64,000 nt of DNA from Microbacterium sp. Root53 (GTDB lineage: Bacteria; Actinomycetota; Actinomycetes; Actinomycetales; Microbacteriaceae): positions 1-64,000 of the forward strand of contig NZ_LMFR01000026.1 in NCBI RefSeq assembly GCF_001426925.1. The letters run 5' to 3'. Within the stretch, counting starts at the first letter, position 1, and the number at the start of each line of letters is the position of its first letter. The notes under the pieces are model-generated. The model saw only the letters and a list, made by a program, of their open reading frames with translations. It was not told the origin of the DNA and ran no database searches. Shown in pieces: positions 8,443 to 17,085 of this stretch. Position numbers and translations under genes: made by a program.

Positions 8443-9666
8443 ATGAGCATCGTACTGGTCGTCAACAGCGGGTCGTCGTCGTTCAAGTACCAGCTGCTCG
8501 ACATGGCGCGGGAGCAGGTTCTCGCCTCCGGGCTCGTGGAGCGGATCGGCGAGGCCACCGGCGTCGCAACCCACACGGTGCGCTTCCACGCCGAGCCGGG
8601 GGAGCCCGCCCCCGCCGTCCTCGACGCGACGCACCGGATCGAGCGCCCCATCCCGGATCACACCGCCGGCTTCGCGGCGATGCTCGACGCGTTCGCGCAG
8701 CACGGACCGTCGCTCGACGAGCACCCGCCGGTCGCGGTCGGCCACCGCGTGGTGCACGGCGGCGCGCGGTTCTTCGAGGCGACCGTGATCACCGACCTGG
8801 TCGAGATCAACATCGACGACCTCTCGGTGCTCGCGCCGCTGCACAACCCGGGCGCGCTGCAGGGCATCCGCGCCGCGCGCGCGGCGTTCGCCGGCATCCC
8901 GCACGTCGCGGTGTTCGACACCGCGTTCCACCAGACGCTGCCGCCCGCGGCCTACACCTACGCGATCGACCGCGAGGTCGCCGCGAAGCACCGGATCCGC
9001 CGGTACGGCTTCCACGGCACCAGCCACCAGTACGTCAGCGCCAAGGCCGCCGAGTTCCTCGGACGCGACCTCGCGAGCCTGAAGCAGATCGTCTTCCACC
9101 TCGGCAACGGCGCGTCCGTCACGGCGGTCGACGGCGGCCGGTCGGTCGAGACGTCCATGGGCCTGACCCCGCTCGAGGGGCTCGTGATGGGCACCCGCTC
9201 GGGCGACCTCGACCCGGCCGTGCTGCTGCACCTGGCGCGGCGCGCGTCGATGTCGACCGACGACCTGGACCGCCTGCTCAACAAGCGCAGCGGGGTCCTG
9301 GGGCTGGCCGGCGTGACCGACATGCGGGATCTCGCCGCCCGCCGCGCCGAGGGCGACGAGGCCGCGCAGCTCGCGTTCGACGTGTACATCCACCGCCTGC
9401 GCGCCTACGCGGGCGCCTACACCGCGCAGCTCGGCGGGGTCGACGTGATCTCGTTCACGGCCGGCGTCGGGGAGAACGACGCAGCCATCCGCGCGGCGGC
9501 CCTCGAGACGCTCGGCTTCCTGGGGCTGGAGATCGACCCCGAGCGCAACCAGGCGCGCGAGCGCGGCCCGCGCGTCATCTCGACCGACGACTCCGCCGTG
9601 ACCGTGCTGGTGGTCCCCACGGCCGAGGAGCTCGAGATCGCGCGCCAGACCCTGGCGGCCGTCTGA
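8443..9666 (+). CDS. ackA: Acetate kinase
   Basis: 407 residues. The enzyme transfers phosphate between acetyl phosphate and ADP. Visible ASKHA motifs: VVNSGSSSFKYQLLD at the N-terminus, GHRVVHGG, the catalytic Asp region VFDTAFHQTLP, YGFHGTSHQYV, FHLGNGASVTAVDGG, DTSMGLTPLEGLVMGTRSGD-like block (here ETSMGLTPLEGLVMGTR) and FTAGVGENDA. The ATG at 8443 is preceded by GAGGAG; longer upstream readings run back through the repeat and pta in another frame and are rejected. It follows pta on the same strand, but the two family A repeats between them could uncouple their expression. Confidence 0.97.
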   Translation: MSIVLVVNSGSSSFKYQLLDMAREQVLASGLVERIGEATGVATHTVRFHAEPGEPAPAVLDATHRIERPIPDHTAGFAAMLDAFAQHGPSLDEHPPVAVGHRVVHGGARFFEATVITDLVEINIDDLSVLAPLHNPGALQGIRAARAAFAGIPHVAVFDTAFHQTLPPAAYTYAIDREVAAKHRIRRYGFHGTSHQYVSAKAAEFLGRDLASLKQIVFHLGNGASVTAVDGGRSVETSMGLTPLEGLVMGTRSGDLDPAVLLHLARRASMSTDDLDRLLNKRSGVLGLAGVTDMRDLAARRAEGDEAAQLAFDVYIHRLRAYAGAYTAQLGGVDVISFTAGVGENDAAIRAAALETLGFLGLEIDPERNQARERGPRVISTDDSAVTVLVVPTAEELEIARQTLAAV

Positions 9667-9693
9667 CCCTGCCGTCGGCCCGGTGCGTGGGAC

Positions 9694-9699
9694 TACGCT
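9694..9699 (+). promoter_or_regulatory. Leaderless -10 element of the HAD gene (TACGCT)
   Basis: TACGCT ends 7 nt before the GTG at 9707; no ribosome binding site is visible. It decides the start against the more upstream GTG at 9683. Confidence 0.55.
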
Positions 9700-9706
9700 G
9701 GGCGGC

Positions 9707-10453
9707 GTGAGCAGCCTGCCCGACCTGACCGCCTACGACGCCGTGCTGTTCGATCTCGACGGCGTCATCACGCCGACCGCCGAGGTGCACATGCACGCCT
9801 GGCGCGCGATGTTCGAGCAGCTGTTCGCCGACTGGGACATCACGCCGCCGTACACCGACACCGACTACTTCGACCATCTCGACGGCAAGAAGCGGTACGA
9901 CGGCGTCGCGTCCATACTGCGCAGCCGCGATGTCGAGGTGCCGTGGGGCGACCCCTCCGACCCGCCGGAGGCCGACACCGTGTGCGGCATCGGCAACCGC
10001 AAGAACATCGTGTTCTCGCGCGTGCTGCGCGAGGAGGGCATACAGCCGTACCCCGGCACCATGCGCCTGCTCGACATCCTCGACGCGGCCGGCGTCCCGT
10101 CCGCCGTCGTGTCCAGCTCGAAGAACGCCGAGGACGTGCTCGCGGCCGCGGGCATCCGCGACCGCTTCCCGGTCGTGATGGACGGCGTCGTCGCCGAGCG
10201 CGAGCACCTGCCGTCCAAGCCCGCGCCCGACGTCTTCCTCCGTGCCGCGGAGATGGCCGGCGTGGACCCGGCGCGCACCGCCGCGGTCGAGGACGCCATC
10301 TCGGGCGTGCAGTCCGCCGTCGCCGGCGGCTTCGGACTGGTCGTCGGCGTCGACCGCGGGGCGGGCGCGCACGCGCTCGAGAACGCCGGCGCGCACGTGA
10401 TCGTCTCCGACCTCGCCGAGTTCGCCGACGCGCACGACGCGACCTCCCGCTGA
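9707..10453 (+). CDS. HAD-superfamily sugar phosphatase/phosphomutase, beta-phosphoglucomutase-like
   Basis: 248 residues. HAD motif I DLDGVI is at the N-terminus (VLFDLDGVITPTAEVH), motif II is the VVSSSKNAED stretch, motif III Lys lies in PSKPAPDVFLRAAEMAG, and motif IV is AVEDAISGVQSAVAGG; a helical cap domain occupies roughly residues 20-105. This is the beta-PGM type. Placement directly before a GH65 phosphorylase argues for conversion of beta-glucose 1-phosphate to glucose 6-phosphate; that assignment is an inference from context. The GTG at 9707 was preferred because it sits 7 nt after a TACGCT element. Confidence 0.85.
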   Translation: MSSLPDLTAYDAVLFDLDGVITPTAEVHMHAWRAMFEQLFADWDITPPYTDTDYFDHLDGKKRYDGVASILRSRDVEVPWGDPSDPPEADTVCGIGNRKNIVFSRVLREEGIQPYPGTMRLLDILDAAGVPSAVVSSSKNAEDVLAAAGIRDRFPVVMDGVVAEREHLPSKPAPDVFLRAAEMAGVDPARTAAVEDAISGVQSAVAGGFGLVVGVDRGAGAHALENAGAHVIVSDLAEFADAHDATSR

Positions 10454-10577
10454 CACCCGAAAAGCGCTGCGCCGCGGAATACCGCCCGACTCTGTGGCGG
10501 TTCCCGGCGATCCCGTGCGATCCTGTTCCGTCCCCGTTTCCCGCTTTCCTCACATCCCGACCCCACACGGAGCCCGA

Positions 10578-13115
10578 ATGATCGACCGCGACCGCTTTCC
10601 CGTCGACCCCTGGCGCCTGATCGAAACGCGCTACTCGGGCGACGACGCGGGCGTGACCGAGACCATCTTCTCGGTCGGCAACGGCTACCTCGGCCTGCGC
10701 GGAAACCACCCCGAGGGCCGCCACGCGCACGAGCACGGCACCTTCATCAACGGCTTCCACGAGACCTGGCCCATCCGCCACGCCGAGCAGGCCTACGGCT
10801 TCGCCGAGGTCGGCCAGACCATCATCAACGCGCCCGACGCCAAGGTCATGCGCGTGTACGTCGACGACGAGCCGCTGTCGCTCGACATCGCCGAGATGCG
10901 CGAGTACGAGCGCGTGCTCGACATGCGCGAGGGCGTGTACCGCCGACGGCTGCTGTGGCGCACGCCGTCGGGCAAGGACGTGCTGATCGAGGACGACCGC
11001 GTCGTCTCGTTCGAGGAGCGCCACGTCGCCGTCATGCGGATGACCGTCACGGTGCTCGACACGGACGCCCCCGTGACCATCAGCTCGCAGATCGTCAACC
11101 GCCAGGACGGCGAGAACGTCTACGGCGGCACGCCGTCGATGGCGGCCGCGAAAGCCGCCGGCCGCGGCGCGACGTTCGACCCGCGCAAGAGCGAGAAGAT
11201 CGGCGAGCGGGTGCTGCAGCCGCAGGAGTACTGGACGGACGAGCTGCGCTCGGCGCTGTCGTACCGCGTCACCGAGTCGGGCATGACGATCGCGGTCGCG
11301 GCCGACCACTCGATCGACACCGCCAACGAGTACGACATGCGGCACCTGGTCGAGCCCGACATCGCCAAGCACGTGTTCCGCGTGCGCGCCAAGGCGGGCG
11401 TGCCGATCACGATCACCAAGGTCGTCAGCTACCACACGTCGCGCGGCGTGCCCCCGCGCGAGCTCGTCGAGCGCTGCCGCCGCACGCTCGACCGGATCGC
11501 CGTGTCGGGCGCCGAGGACGTCTACCGTCGCCAGCGCGCCTGGATGGACGCGTTCTGGTCCACGTCGGATGTCCGGATCGCCGCGCAGGACAGCCTGCAG
11601 CAGGCGACCCGGTGGTGCCTGTTCCAGCTCGCGCAGGCCGCGGCCCGCGCGGACGGCTTCGGCGTCCCCGCCAAGGGCGTCACGGGCTCGGGCTACTCGG
11701 GCCACTACTTCTGGGACACCGAGATCTACGTGCTGCCGTTCCTGGCGTACACGAACCCGCTCTGGGCGCGGAACGCCATGCGGATGCGCACCATGATGCT
11801 GCCCGCCGCGCGCCGCCGCGCCGCGCAGCTGAACGAGGCCGGGGCGCTGTTCCCGTGGCGCACGATCAACGGCGAGGAGGCGTCCGCCTACTACGCCGCC
11901 GGCACGGCGCAGTACCACATCAACGCGGACGTCGCGTATGCGCTCGTCAAATACGTGCGCGCCACGGGCGACCACGACTTCATGGAGCGCGAGGGCGCCG
12001 ACGTGCTCGTCGAGACCGCGCGCCTGTGGGCCACGCTCGGGTTCTGGCGCTCGCACGAGGGCGTCGAGTCGTTCCACATCCACGGCGTGACCGGCCCGGA
12101 CGAGTACACGACCGTCGTCAACGACAACCTCTTCACGAACGTGATGGCGCGGTTCAACCTGCGCGCCGCCGCGCGCGTGGTGCGCGAGATGGCCGAGACC
12201 AACCCGGGCGCGTTCCGCCTGCTGTCCGACCGCGTCGCGCTGGACGCCAGCGAGCCCGAGGCGTGGGAGCGCGCGGCCGACGCCATGCACATCCCCTACA
12301 GCGAGAACTTCGGCATCCACCCGCAGGACTCGCTGTTCCTCGAGCGCGAGGTCTGGGACCTGGAGCACACGCCGGCCGAGCAGCGGCCGCTGCTGCTGCA
12401 CTTCCACCCGCTCGTGATCTACCGCTTCCAGGTGCTCAAGCAGGCGGACGTCGTGCTCGCGCTGTTCCTGCAGGGCAACCACTTCTCGCCCGAGGAGAAG
12501 CGCGCCGACTTCGACTACTACGACCCGCTGACCACGGGCGACTCGACCCTGTCGGCGGTCGTGCAGTCGATCCTCGCGGCCGAGGTCGGGTACCAGGACC
12601 TCGCGCACGAGTACTTCGAGGAGGCGATCTTCGTCGACCTCGGCGACCTGCACCACAACGCGGCCGACGGCGTGCACGTCGCGTCGGCGGGCGGAGTGTG
12701 GACCGCGCTCGTCAGCGGCTTCGGCGGCATGCGCGACCACCTGGGCGAGCTGTCGTTCGACCCGCGCCTGCCCGAGGAGTGGCCCGAGCTGGCCTACACG
12801 CTGCAGTGGCAGGGCGCCGTCGCCGACGTCGTGCTGCGCCGCGAGGAGATGACCGTCACGGTGCGCTCGGGCGATCCGGTGCGGTTCACGGTGCGCGGAC
12901 ACGCGTACGTCGCGTCGGTGGACCAGCCGGCCGTCGTGCCGCTGGCCGACCAGGGCCCCGTGCTGCCGGGCCGCCCGACGCTCAAGCCGTTCAGCGAGAT
13001 GCGCCGCGAGGACGGCACCGCGATGGAGCCGACCGTGCCGATCACGGCGTCCGTGCCGGTCACCACGTCGGCGATCCCGATCGTCGGCGAGACCGTCGGA
13101 TCGCGCGGTGAGTGA
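10578..13115 (+). CDS. GH65 family glycoside phosphorylase/hydrolase
   Basis: 845 residues, typical for GH65 (maltose, trehalose, kojibiose and related phosphorylases). An N-terminal beta-sandwich (ETIFSVGNGYLGLRGNHPEG) leads through a linker into the (alpha/alpha)6 barrel, with TGSGYSGHYFWDTEIYVLPF and the general acid Glu in VTGPDEYTTVVNDNLFTNVM. The phosphate-loop region is near LLLHFHPLVIYRFQVLKQAD. Pairing with a beta-PGM-like gene points to an inverting phosphorylase releasing beta-glucose 1-phosphate; the disaccharide cannot be told from the sequence alone. The ATG at 10578 follows GGAGC; the product starts right at the conserved FPVDPWRLIETRY. The stop overlaps the next gene by 8 nt. 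Confidence 0.93.
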   Translation: MIDRDRFPVDPWRLIETRYSGDDAGVTETIFSVGNGYLGLRGNHPEGRHAHEHGTFINGFHETWPIRHAEQAYGFAEVGQTIINAPDAKVMRVYVDDEPLSLDIAEMREYERVLDMREGVYRRRLLWRTPSGKDVLIEDDRVVSFEERHVAVMRMTVTVLDTDAPVTISSQIVNRQDGENVYGGTPSMAAAKAAGRGATFDPRKSEKIGERVLQPQEYWTDELRSALSYRVTESGMTIAVAADHSIDTANEYDMRHLVEPDIAKHVFRVRAKAGVPITITKVVSYHTSRGVPPRELVERCRRTLDRIAVSGAEDVYRRQRAWMDAFWSTSDVRIAAQDSLQQATRWCLFQLAQAAARADGFGVPAKGVTGSGYSGHYFWDTEIYVLPFLAYTNPLWARNAMRMRTMMLPAARRRAAQLNEAGALFPWRTINGEEASAYYAAGTAQYHINADVAYALVKYVRATGDHDFMEREGADVLVETARLWATLGFWRSHEGVESFHIHGVTGPDEYTTVVNDNLFTNVMARFNLRAAARVVREMAETNPGAFRLLSDRVALDASEPEAWERAADAMHIPYSENFGIHPQDSLFLEREVWDLEHTPAEQRPLLLHFHPLVIYRFQVLKQADVVLALFLQGNHFSPEEKRADFDYYDPLTTGDSTLSAVVQSILAAEVGYQDLAHEYFEEAIFVDLGDLHHNAADGVHVASAGGVWTALVSGFGGMRDHLGELSFDPRLPEEWPELAYTLQWQGAVADVVLRREEMTVTVRSGDPVRFTVRGHAYVASVDQPAVVPLADQGPVLPGRPTLKPFSEMRREDGTAMEPTVPITASVPVTTSAIPIVGETVGSRGE

Positions 13116-13941
13116 CGTCCTGATCTCCGCCGCGGAGCTCGCCGAGCGGCTCGGCGAGGTCACGCTGCTGGACGTCCGCTGGACCCTCGCGGATCCGGAT
13201 GCGGGCCGCCCCGCGTACCTGGCCGGGCACATCCCGGGCGCCGTGTTCGTCGACCTGCACCACGAGCTGGCGGATCCGTCGCAGCCCGCGACCGAGGGAC
13301 GCCACCCGCTGCCGCCCGTCGAGCGGCTGCAGGAGTCCGCGCGGGCCTGGGGCGTCCGCACCGGCCGGCCCGTGGTGGTCTACGACGACAGCTCCGGGAT
13401 GGCCGCCGCGCGCGCGTGGTGGCTGCTGCGGCACGCGGGCGTCTCCGACGTGCGCGTGCTCGACGGCGCCCTGTCGGCCTGGACCACGGCGGGGCATCCG
13501 CTCGAGGCGGGGGAGGTGCGCGCCGAGCCCGGCGACATCGAGCTGGCGTACGGTGCGCTGCCGGTGCTGACGGCCGACCAGGCCGCGGCGTTCCCGCGCG
13601 TCGGCACGCTGCTCGACGCCCGCGCGCCGGAGCGCTACCGCGGCGAGGCGGAGCCGATCGATCCCCGCGCCGGGCACATCCCCGGCGCCGTGTCGGCGCC
13701 CGCCACGGGCAACATCGACGCGTCGGGCGGGTTCCTCGAGCCGGGCTCCATCCGGGCCCGCTTCCAGGAGCTCGGCGTCGACCTGTCCGCGCCGATCGGC
13801 GTGTACTGCGGCTCGGGCGTCACGGCCGCGCACACCCTGCTCGCGCTCGCCGCGGCGGGCGTGCCCGGCGCCCTGTACCCGGGGTCGTGGAGCCAGTGGT
13901 CGAACCAGGACCGTCCCGTCGCCACGGGCGACCAGCCGTAG
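13108..13941 (+). CDS. Thiosulfate/3-mercaptopyruvate sulfurtransferase (two rhodanese domains)
   Basis: 277 residues, two tandem rhodanese domains. The first (residues about 1-125) carries LLDVRWTL and YDDSSGMAAARAWW but no active-site Cys; the second (about 150-270) carries LLDARAPERYRGEAEP and the active-site loop YCGSGVTAAH, CGSGVTA being the form usual in sulfurtransferases of the SseA type. It moves sulfur from thiosulfate or mercaptopyruvate to an acceptor such as cyanide or thiols. GTG start inside the last codons of the GH65 gene (8-nt overlap), suggesting co-translation although no metabolic link is evident. Confidence 0.92.
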   Translation: MSDVLISAAELAERLGEVTLLDVRWTLADPDAGRPAYLAGHIPGAVFVDLHHELADPSQPATEGRHPLPPVERLQESARAWGVRTGRPVVVYDDSSGMAAARAWWLLRHAGVSDVRVLDGALSAWTTAGHPLEAGEVRAEPGDIELAYGALPVLTADQAAAFPRVGTLLDARAPERYRGEAEPIDPRAGHIPGAVSAPATGNIDASGGFLEPGSIRARFQELGVDLSAPIGVYCGSGVTAAHTLLALAAAGVPGALYPGSWSQWSNQDRPVATGDQP

Positions 13942-13987
13942 CCTCCCACCCTGGGGAGGCCCCGGCTCGGATGTCCCACCCCTCCCG

Positions 13988-13993
13988 TAGGCT
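13988..13993 (+). promoter_or_regulatory. Leaderless -10 element of dnaX (TAGGCT)
   Basis: TAGGCT ends 6 nt before the GTG at 14000, with no Shine-Dalgarno sequence between. Confidence 0.6.
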
Positions 13994-13999
13994 GTTCGC

Positions 14000-16387
14000 G
14001 TGACCACCGCCCTGTATCGCCGCTACCGGCCCGAGACCTTCGGGGAGATGATCGGGCAGTCGCAGGTCACCGAGCCGCTGATGACCGCACTGCGCAGCGA
14101 CCGGATCGGGCACGCCTACCTGTTCTCGGGTCCCCGAGGCTGCGGCAAGACCACGTCGGCGCGCATCCTGGCGCGCTGCCTCAACTGCGCCGAGGGCCCG
14201 ACCGACACCCCGTGCGGCACGTGCGACAGCTGCGTCGAGCTGTCCCGCGCGGGCGGCGGATCGCTCGACGTCGTCGAAATCGACGCCGCGAGCCACAACG
14301 GCGTCGACGACGCGCGCGACCTGCGCGAGCGCGCCGTGTTCGCCCCGGCCCGCGACCGGTTCAAGATCTTCATCCTCGACGAGGCGCACATGGTGACGCC
14401 GCAGGGCTTCAACGCGCTGCTGAAGCTCGTCGAGGAGCCCCCGGCGCACGTCAAGTTCATCTTCGCGACGACCGAGCCCGACAAGGTCATCGGCACCATC
14501 CGGTCGCGCACGCACCACTACCCGTTCCGCCTGGTGCCCCCGGCGGCGATGCTCGACTACGTCCAGTCGCTGTGCGACCAGGAGGGCGTGAAGGTCGACA
14601 CCGGCGTGCTGCCCCTCGTGGTGCGCGCGGGCGGCGGATCGCCCCGCGACACGCTCTCCATCCTGGACCAGCTGATCGCGGGCTCCGAGGGCGGTCAGGT
14701 CGGCTACGAGCGCGCGGTCGCGCTGCTCGGCTACACGCACGGCGAGCTGCTGGACGGCGTGGTCGACGCGTTCGCCGCGGGCGACGCCGCGGCCGCGTTC
14801 GGCGCCGTGGACCGCGTCGTGCAGACGGGGCAGGATCCACGCCGCTTCGTGGACGACCTGCTCGAGCGCCTGCGCGACCTGATCGTGATCGCCGCGACCG
14901 GCGCCGGCGCCTCCGCCGTGCTGCGCGGCATCCCCGCCGACGAGCTCGAGCGGATGACCGGTCAGGCGCAGCGCCTCGGCGCCGAGCGCCTGTCGCGCAC
15001 CGCCGACATCGTGAGCGCCGCGCTCGACGCCATGACGGGTGCGACCTCGCCCCGCCTGCAGCTCGAGCTCATGATCGCGCGCGTGCTCGCCGGCGCCCTC
15101 GCTCCCGCGGCCGCGGCGACGCCCGGCGCGGCCCCGGTTCCTGCCGCCGCGCCTGCGCCCGCCGCCGCTCCCGCTGCGGCCGAGCCCCGGTCGTTGAGCG
15201 GAGCGAGCGCAGCGAGCGGAGACGAAACGGGTCGAGCGAGCGCAGCGAGCCGAGACCAGCCCGCCCCCGCCGAGCGCCCGGCGCCGTCCGCCCCGGCCGA
15301 CGACGTGCCCGCCGCGGGCTGGGCCACCGTCGCGCCGGGCAGCGCCCCCGCTACGGCGCCGGCGTCCGCCGCGCCGGCCGCGGCCGCGCCGGCCCCCGAG
15401 CCGCAGCCCCCCGTCCCGTCCGGTCCGCTCACGCTCGAGGGCATCACGGCCGCGTGGGAGCAGGTGCTCGAGCGCCTCCAGGGCATCAGCCGCACCAGCT
15501 GGCTCGTCGTGAGCGGCGCGCGCGTCGTGGACGTCCGCCCCGACGACGTGCTCGTGCTCGGCTTCCCGAACGAGGGCGACCTCGGCAGGTTCAAGACGCG
15601 CACGCCCCAGGGCGGCGTGAGCGAGGACCTGCGCACCGCGATCCTCGGCGTGCTCGGCGTGCGCGTGAAGTACCTCGCGCACCTCGACGCCACCGCGCGC
15701 GAGCAGGGCGCTCGCGAGCAGGGCGGCGGCGCCCGCCCGGCTGCCGAGCCGGCGCCCGACCCCGACCCGGCCCGGGCCGCACGCCCCGCGGAGCCGGCGC
15801 CCGCGCCGTACGACGACCTCCCTCCCGAGCCGGACTACCCGTACCCCGACGAGCCGGGCGACCCCTACGCGGGTGAGGACCCGTACGGCCCGCCCGCCGC
15901 GCGGCAGCCCGCCCCGCGTCCCGAGCCGGTGCGCCCGGCCGCGGCCCGGCCCGAGCGGGTCAGCCCCGCGCGCGAGCCGGAGCCCGTGCGCACCGCGCCC
16001 GCGCCGGCCTCGTACGCCGCTGCGCCCGTGACGGAGTGGGCGGTCGCGCCCATCCCGAACAGCGAGGCCCCGGTGGCGCTCGCGGTGGACGACGATCCCG
16101 AGGAGGCGGCCGTGCCGGTCGCCGCGCGCGTGGCGACGCTCGAGCGCGACGGCGACGTCATCCCCACCGAGGTCCCGGTGGACGCGGACGACGAGCCCGA
16201 GACCGACGACGAGCCGGAGGCCGCCGCCCCCGCGCCGCCGGTCATCCAGACCCCGAGCGTCGTCGTGCAGCGCCGCGTCATCCAGACCGACGGGGTGCAG
16301 CGCTACGGCGAGGCCGTCGTGCGTCAGATCCTCGAGGCGCGGTTCCTCCACGAGGAGCCGTACGAGCCGCCGACCCGCTTCCAGTAG
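14000..16387 (+). CDS. dnaX: DNA polymerase III subunit gamma/tau
   Basis: 795 residues. The clamp-loader AAA+ module fills roughly residues 1-370: YRRYRPETFGEMIGQ, Walker A GPRGCGKTTSARIL, the four zinc-binding cysteines of CLNCAEGP...CGTCDSC, DEAHMVTPQGFNALLK and the SRC-like IRSRTHHY. After residue ~370 comes a long Ala/Pro/Glu-rich linker, a conserved tau-type block (EGITAAWEQVLERLQGISRT, WLVVSGARVVDVRPDDVLVL) and a second low-complexity acidic tail ending in QRYGEAVVRQILEARFLHEE. Residues about 397-420 are encoded by a family A repeat read in frame. No slippery A-run for gamma production was seen. Followed by recR after 24 nt. Confidence 0.96.
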   Translation: MTTALYRRYRPETFGEMIGQSQVTEPLMTALRSDRIGHAYLFSGPRGCGKTTSARILARCLNCAEGPTDTPCGTCDSCVELSRAGGGSLDVVEIDAASHNGVDDARDLRERAVFAPARDRFKIFILDEAHMVTPQGFNALLKLVEEPPAHVKFIFATTEPDKVIGTIRSRTHHYPFRLVPPAAMLDYVQSLCDQEGVKVDTGVLPLVVRAGGGSPRDTLSILDQLIAGSEGGQVGYERAVALLGYTHGELLDGVVDAFAAGDAAAAFGAVDRVVQTGQDPRRFVDDLLERLRDLIVIAATGAGASAVLRGIPADELERMTGQAQRLGAERLSRTADIVSAALDAMTGATSPRLQLELMIARVLAGALAPAAAATPGAAPVPAAAPAPAAAPAAAEPRSLSGASAASGDETGRASAASRDQPAPAERPAPSAPADDVPAAGWATVAPGSAPATAPASAAPAAAAPAPEPQPPVPSGPLTLEGITAAWEQVLERLQGISRTSWLVVSGARVVDVRPDDVLVLGFPNEGDLGRFKTRTPQGGVSEDLRTAILGVLGVRVKYLAHLDATAREQGAREQGGGARPAAEPAPDPDPARAARPAEPAPAPYDDLPPEPDYPYPDEPGDPYAGEDPYGPPAARQPAPRPEPVRPAAARPERVSPAREPEPVRTAPAPASYAAAPVTEWAVAPIPNSEAPVALAVDDDPEEAAVPVAARVATLERDGDVIPTEVPVDADDEPETDDEPEAAAPAPPVIQTPSVVVQRRVIQTDGVQRYGEAVVRQILEARFLHEEPYEPPTRFQ
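15188..15259. repeat. Family A repeat lying in frame inside dnaX
   Basis: CGGTCGTTGAGCGGAGCGAG (15188) and GGAGACGAAACGG (15218-15230) reproduce the intergenic family A sequence in its opposite orientation, followed by a second partial unit (GTCGAGCGAGCGCAGCGAGC). It spans 72 nt, exactly 24 codons, and encodes Arg-Ser-Leu-Ser-Gly-Ala-Ser-Ala-Ala-Ser and so on without breaking the frame. Confidence 0.85.
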
Positions 16388-16411
16388 CGGCCCCAGCAAG
16401 AGAGCCCCCAC

Positions 16412-17005
16412 ATGTACGACGGCATCGTCCAGGAGCTGATCGACGAGCTCGGCCGCCTGCCCGGCATCGGCCCGAAGTCGGCCCAGCGCATCGCGTTCCA
16501 CATCCTGCAGACCCCCACGTTCGACGTCTCGCGCCTGTCCGAGCTGCTGCGCGAGGTGCGCGAGCGCGTGAAGTTCTGCGAGATCTGCGGCAACGTCTCC
16601 GAGCAGGAGACCTGCGCGATCTGCCGCGACCCGCGCCGCAACCCCGCCCTCATCTGCGTGGTCGAGGACGCCAAGGACGTCGCGGCGATCGAGCGCACGC
16701 GCGAGTTCCGCGGGCTGTACCACGTGCTCGGCGGCGCGATCAGCCCCATCGCGGGCGTGGGCCCCGACGATCTGCGCATCCAGCAGCTGATGTCGCGCCT
16801 GGCCGACGGCACGGTGCAGGAGGTCATCCTCGCCACGAACCCCAACCTCGAGGGCGAGGCGACCGCGACCTACCTCAGCCGGCTGCTCACGACGCTGCAG
16901 ATCACGGTGTCGCGCCTCGCGTCCGGCCTCCCCGTGGGCGGCGACCTGGAGTACGCCGACGAGGTCACGCTCGGCCGGGCCTTCGAGGGCCGCCGGGCCA
17001 TCTGA
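16412..17005 (+). CDS. recR: Recombination mediator protein RecR
   Basis: 197 residues, normal length. N-terminal helix-hairpin-helix ([22 protein letters not shown]), a four-Cys zinc finger ([16 protein letters not shown]), a Toprim domain ([31 protein letters not shown]) and the C-terminal Walker B-like segment. RecR works with RecF/RecO to load RecA on gapped DNA. ATG at 16412 with AGAGAG-type spacing from the dnaX stop, so the two genes are probably one operon. In many bacteria a ybaB/ebfC gene lies between dnaX and recR; there is no room for it here. Confidence 0.96.
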   Translation: MYDGIVQELIDELGRLPGIGPKSAQRIAFHILQTPTFDVSRLSELLREVRERVKFCEICGNVSEQETCAICRDPRRNPALICVVEDAKDVAAIERTREFRGLYHVLGGAISPIAGVGPDDLRIQQLMSRLADGTVQEVILATNPNLEGEATATYLSRLLTTLQITVSRLASGLPVGGDLEYADEVTLGRAFEGRRAI

Positions 17006-17085
17006 CCCTGCCAACCTTCATCCGTTGACGGACAGGTGGTCCGCCGTCCGATCCGGATGTCGGTGGTGCGTGCCAGGATCGTCCC

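Noticed and set aside
14000-16387. Programmed frameshift for a short gamma form in dnaX
   Set aside because: No A-rich slippery heptamer with a following -1 stop and stimulating hairpin was found in the expected region.
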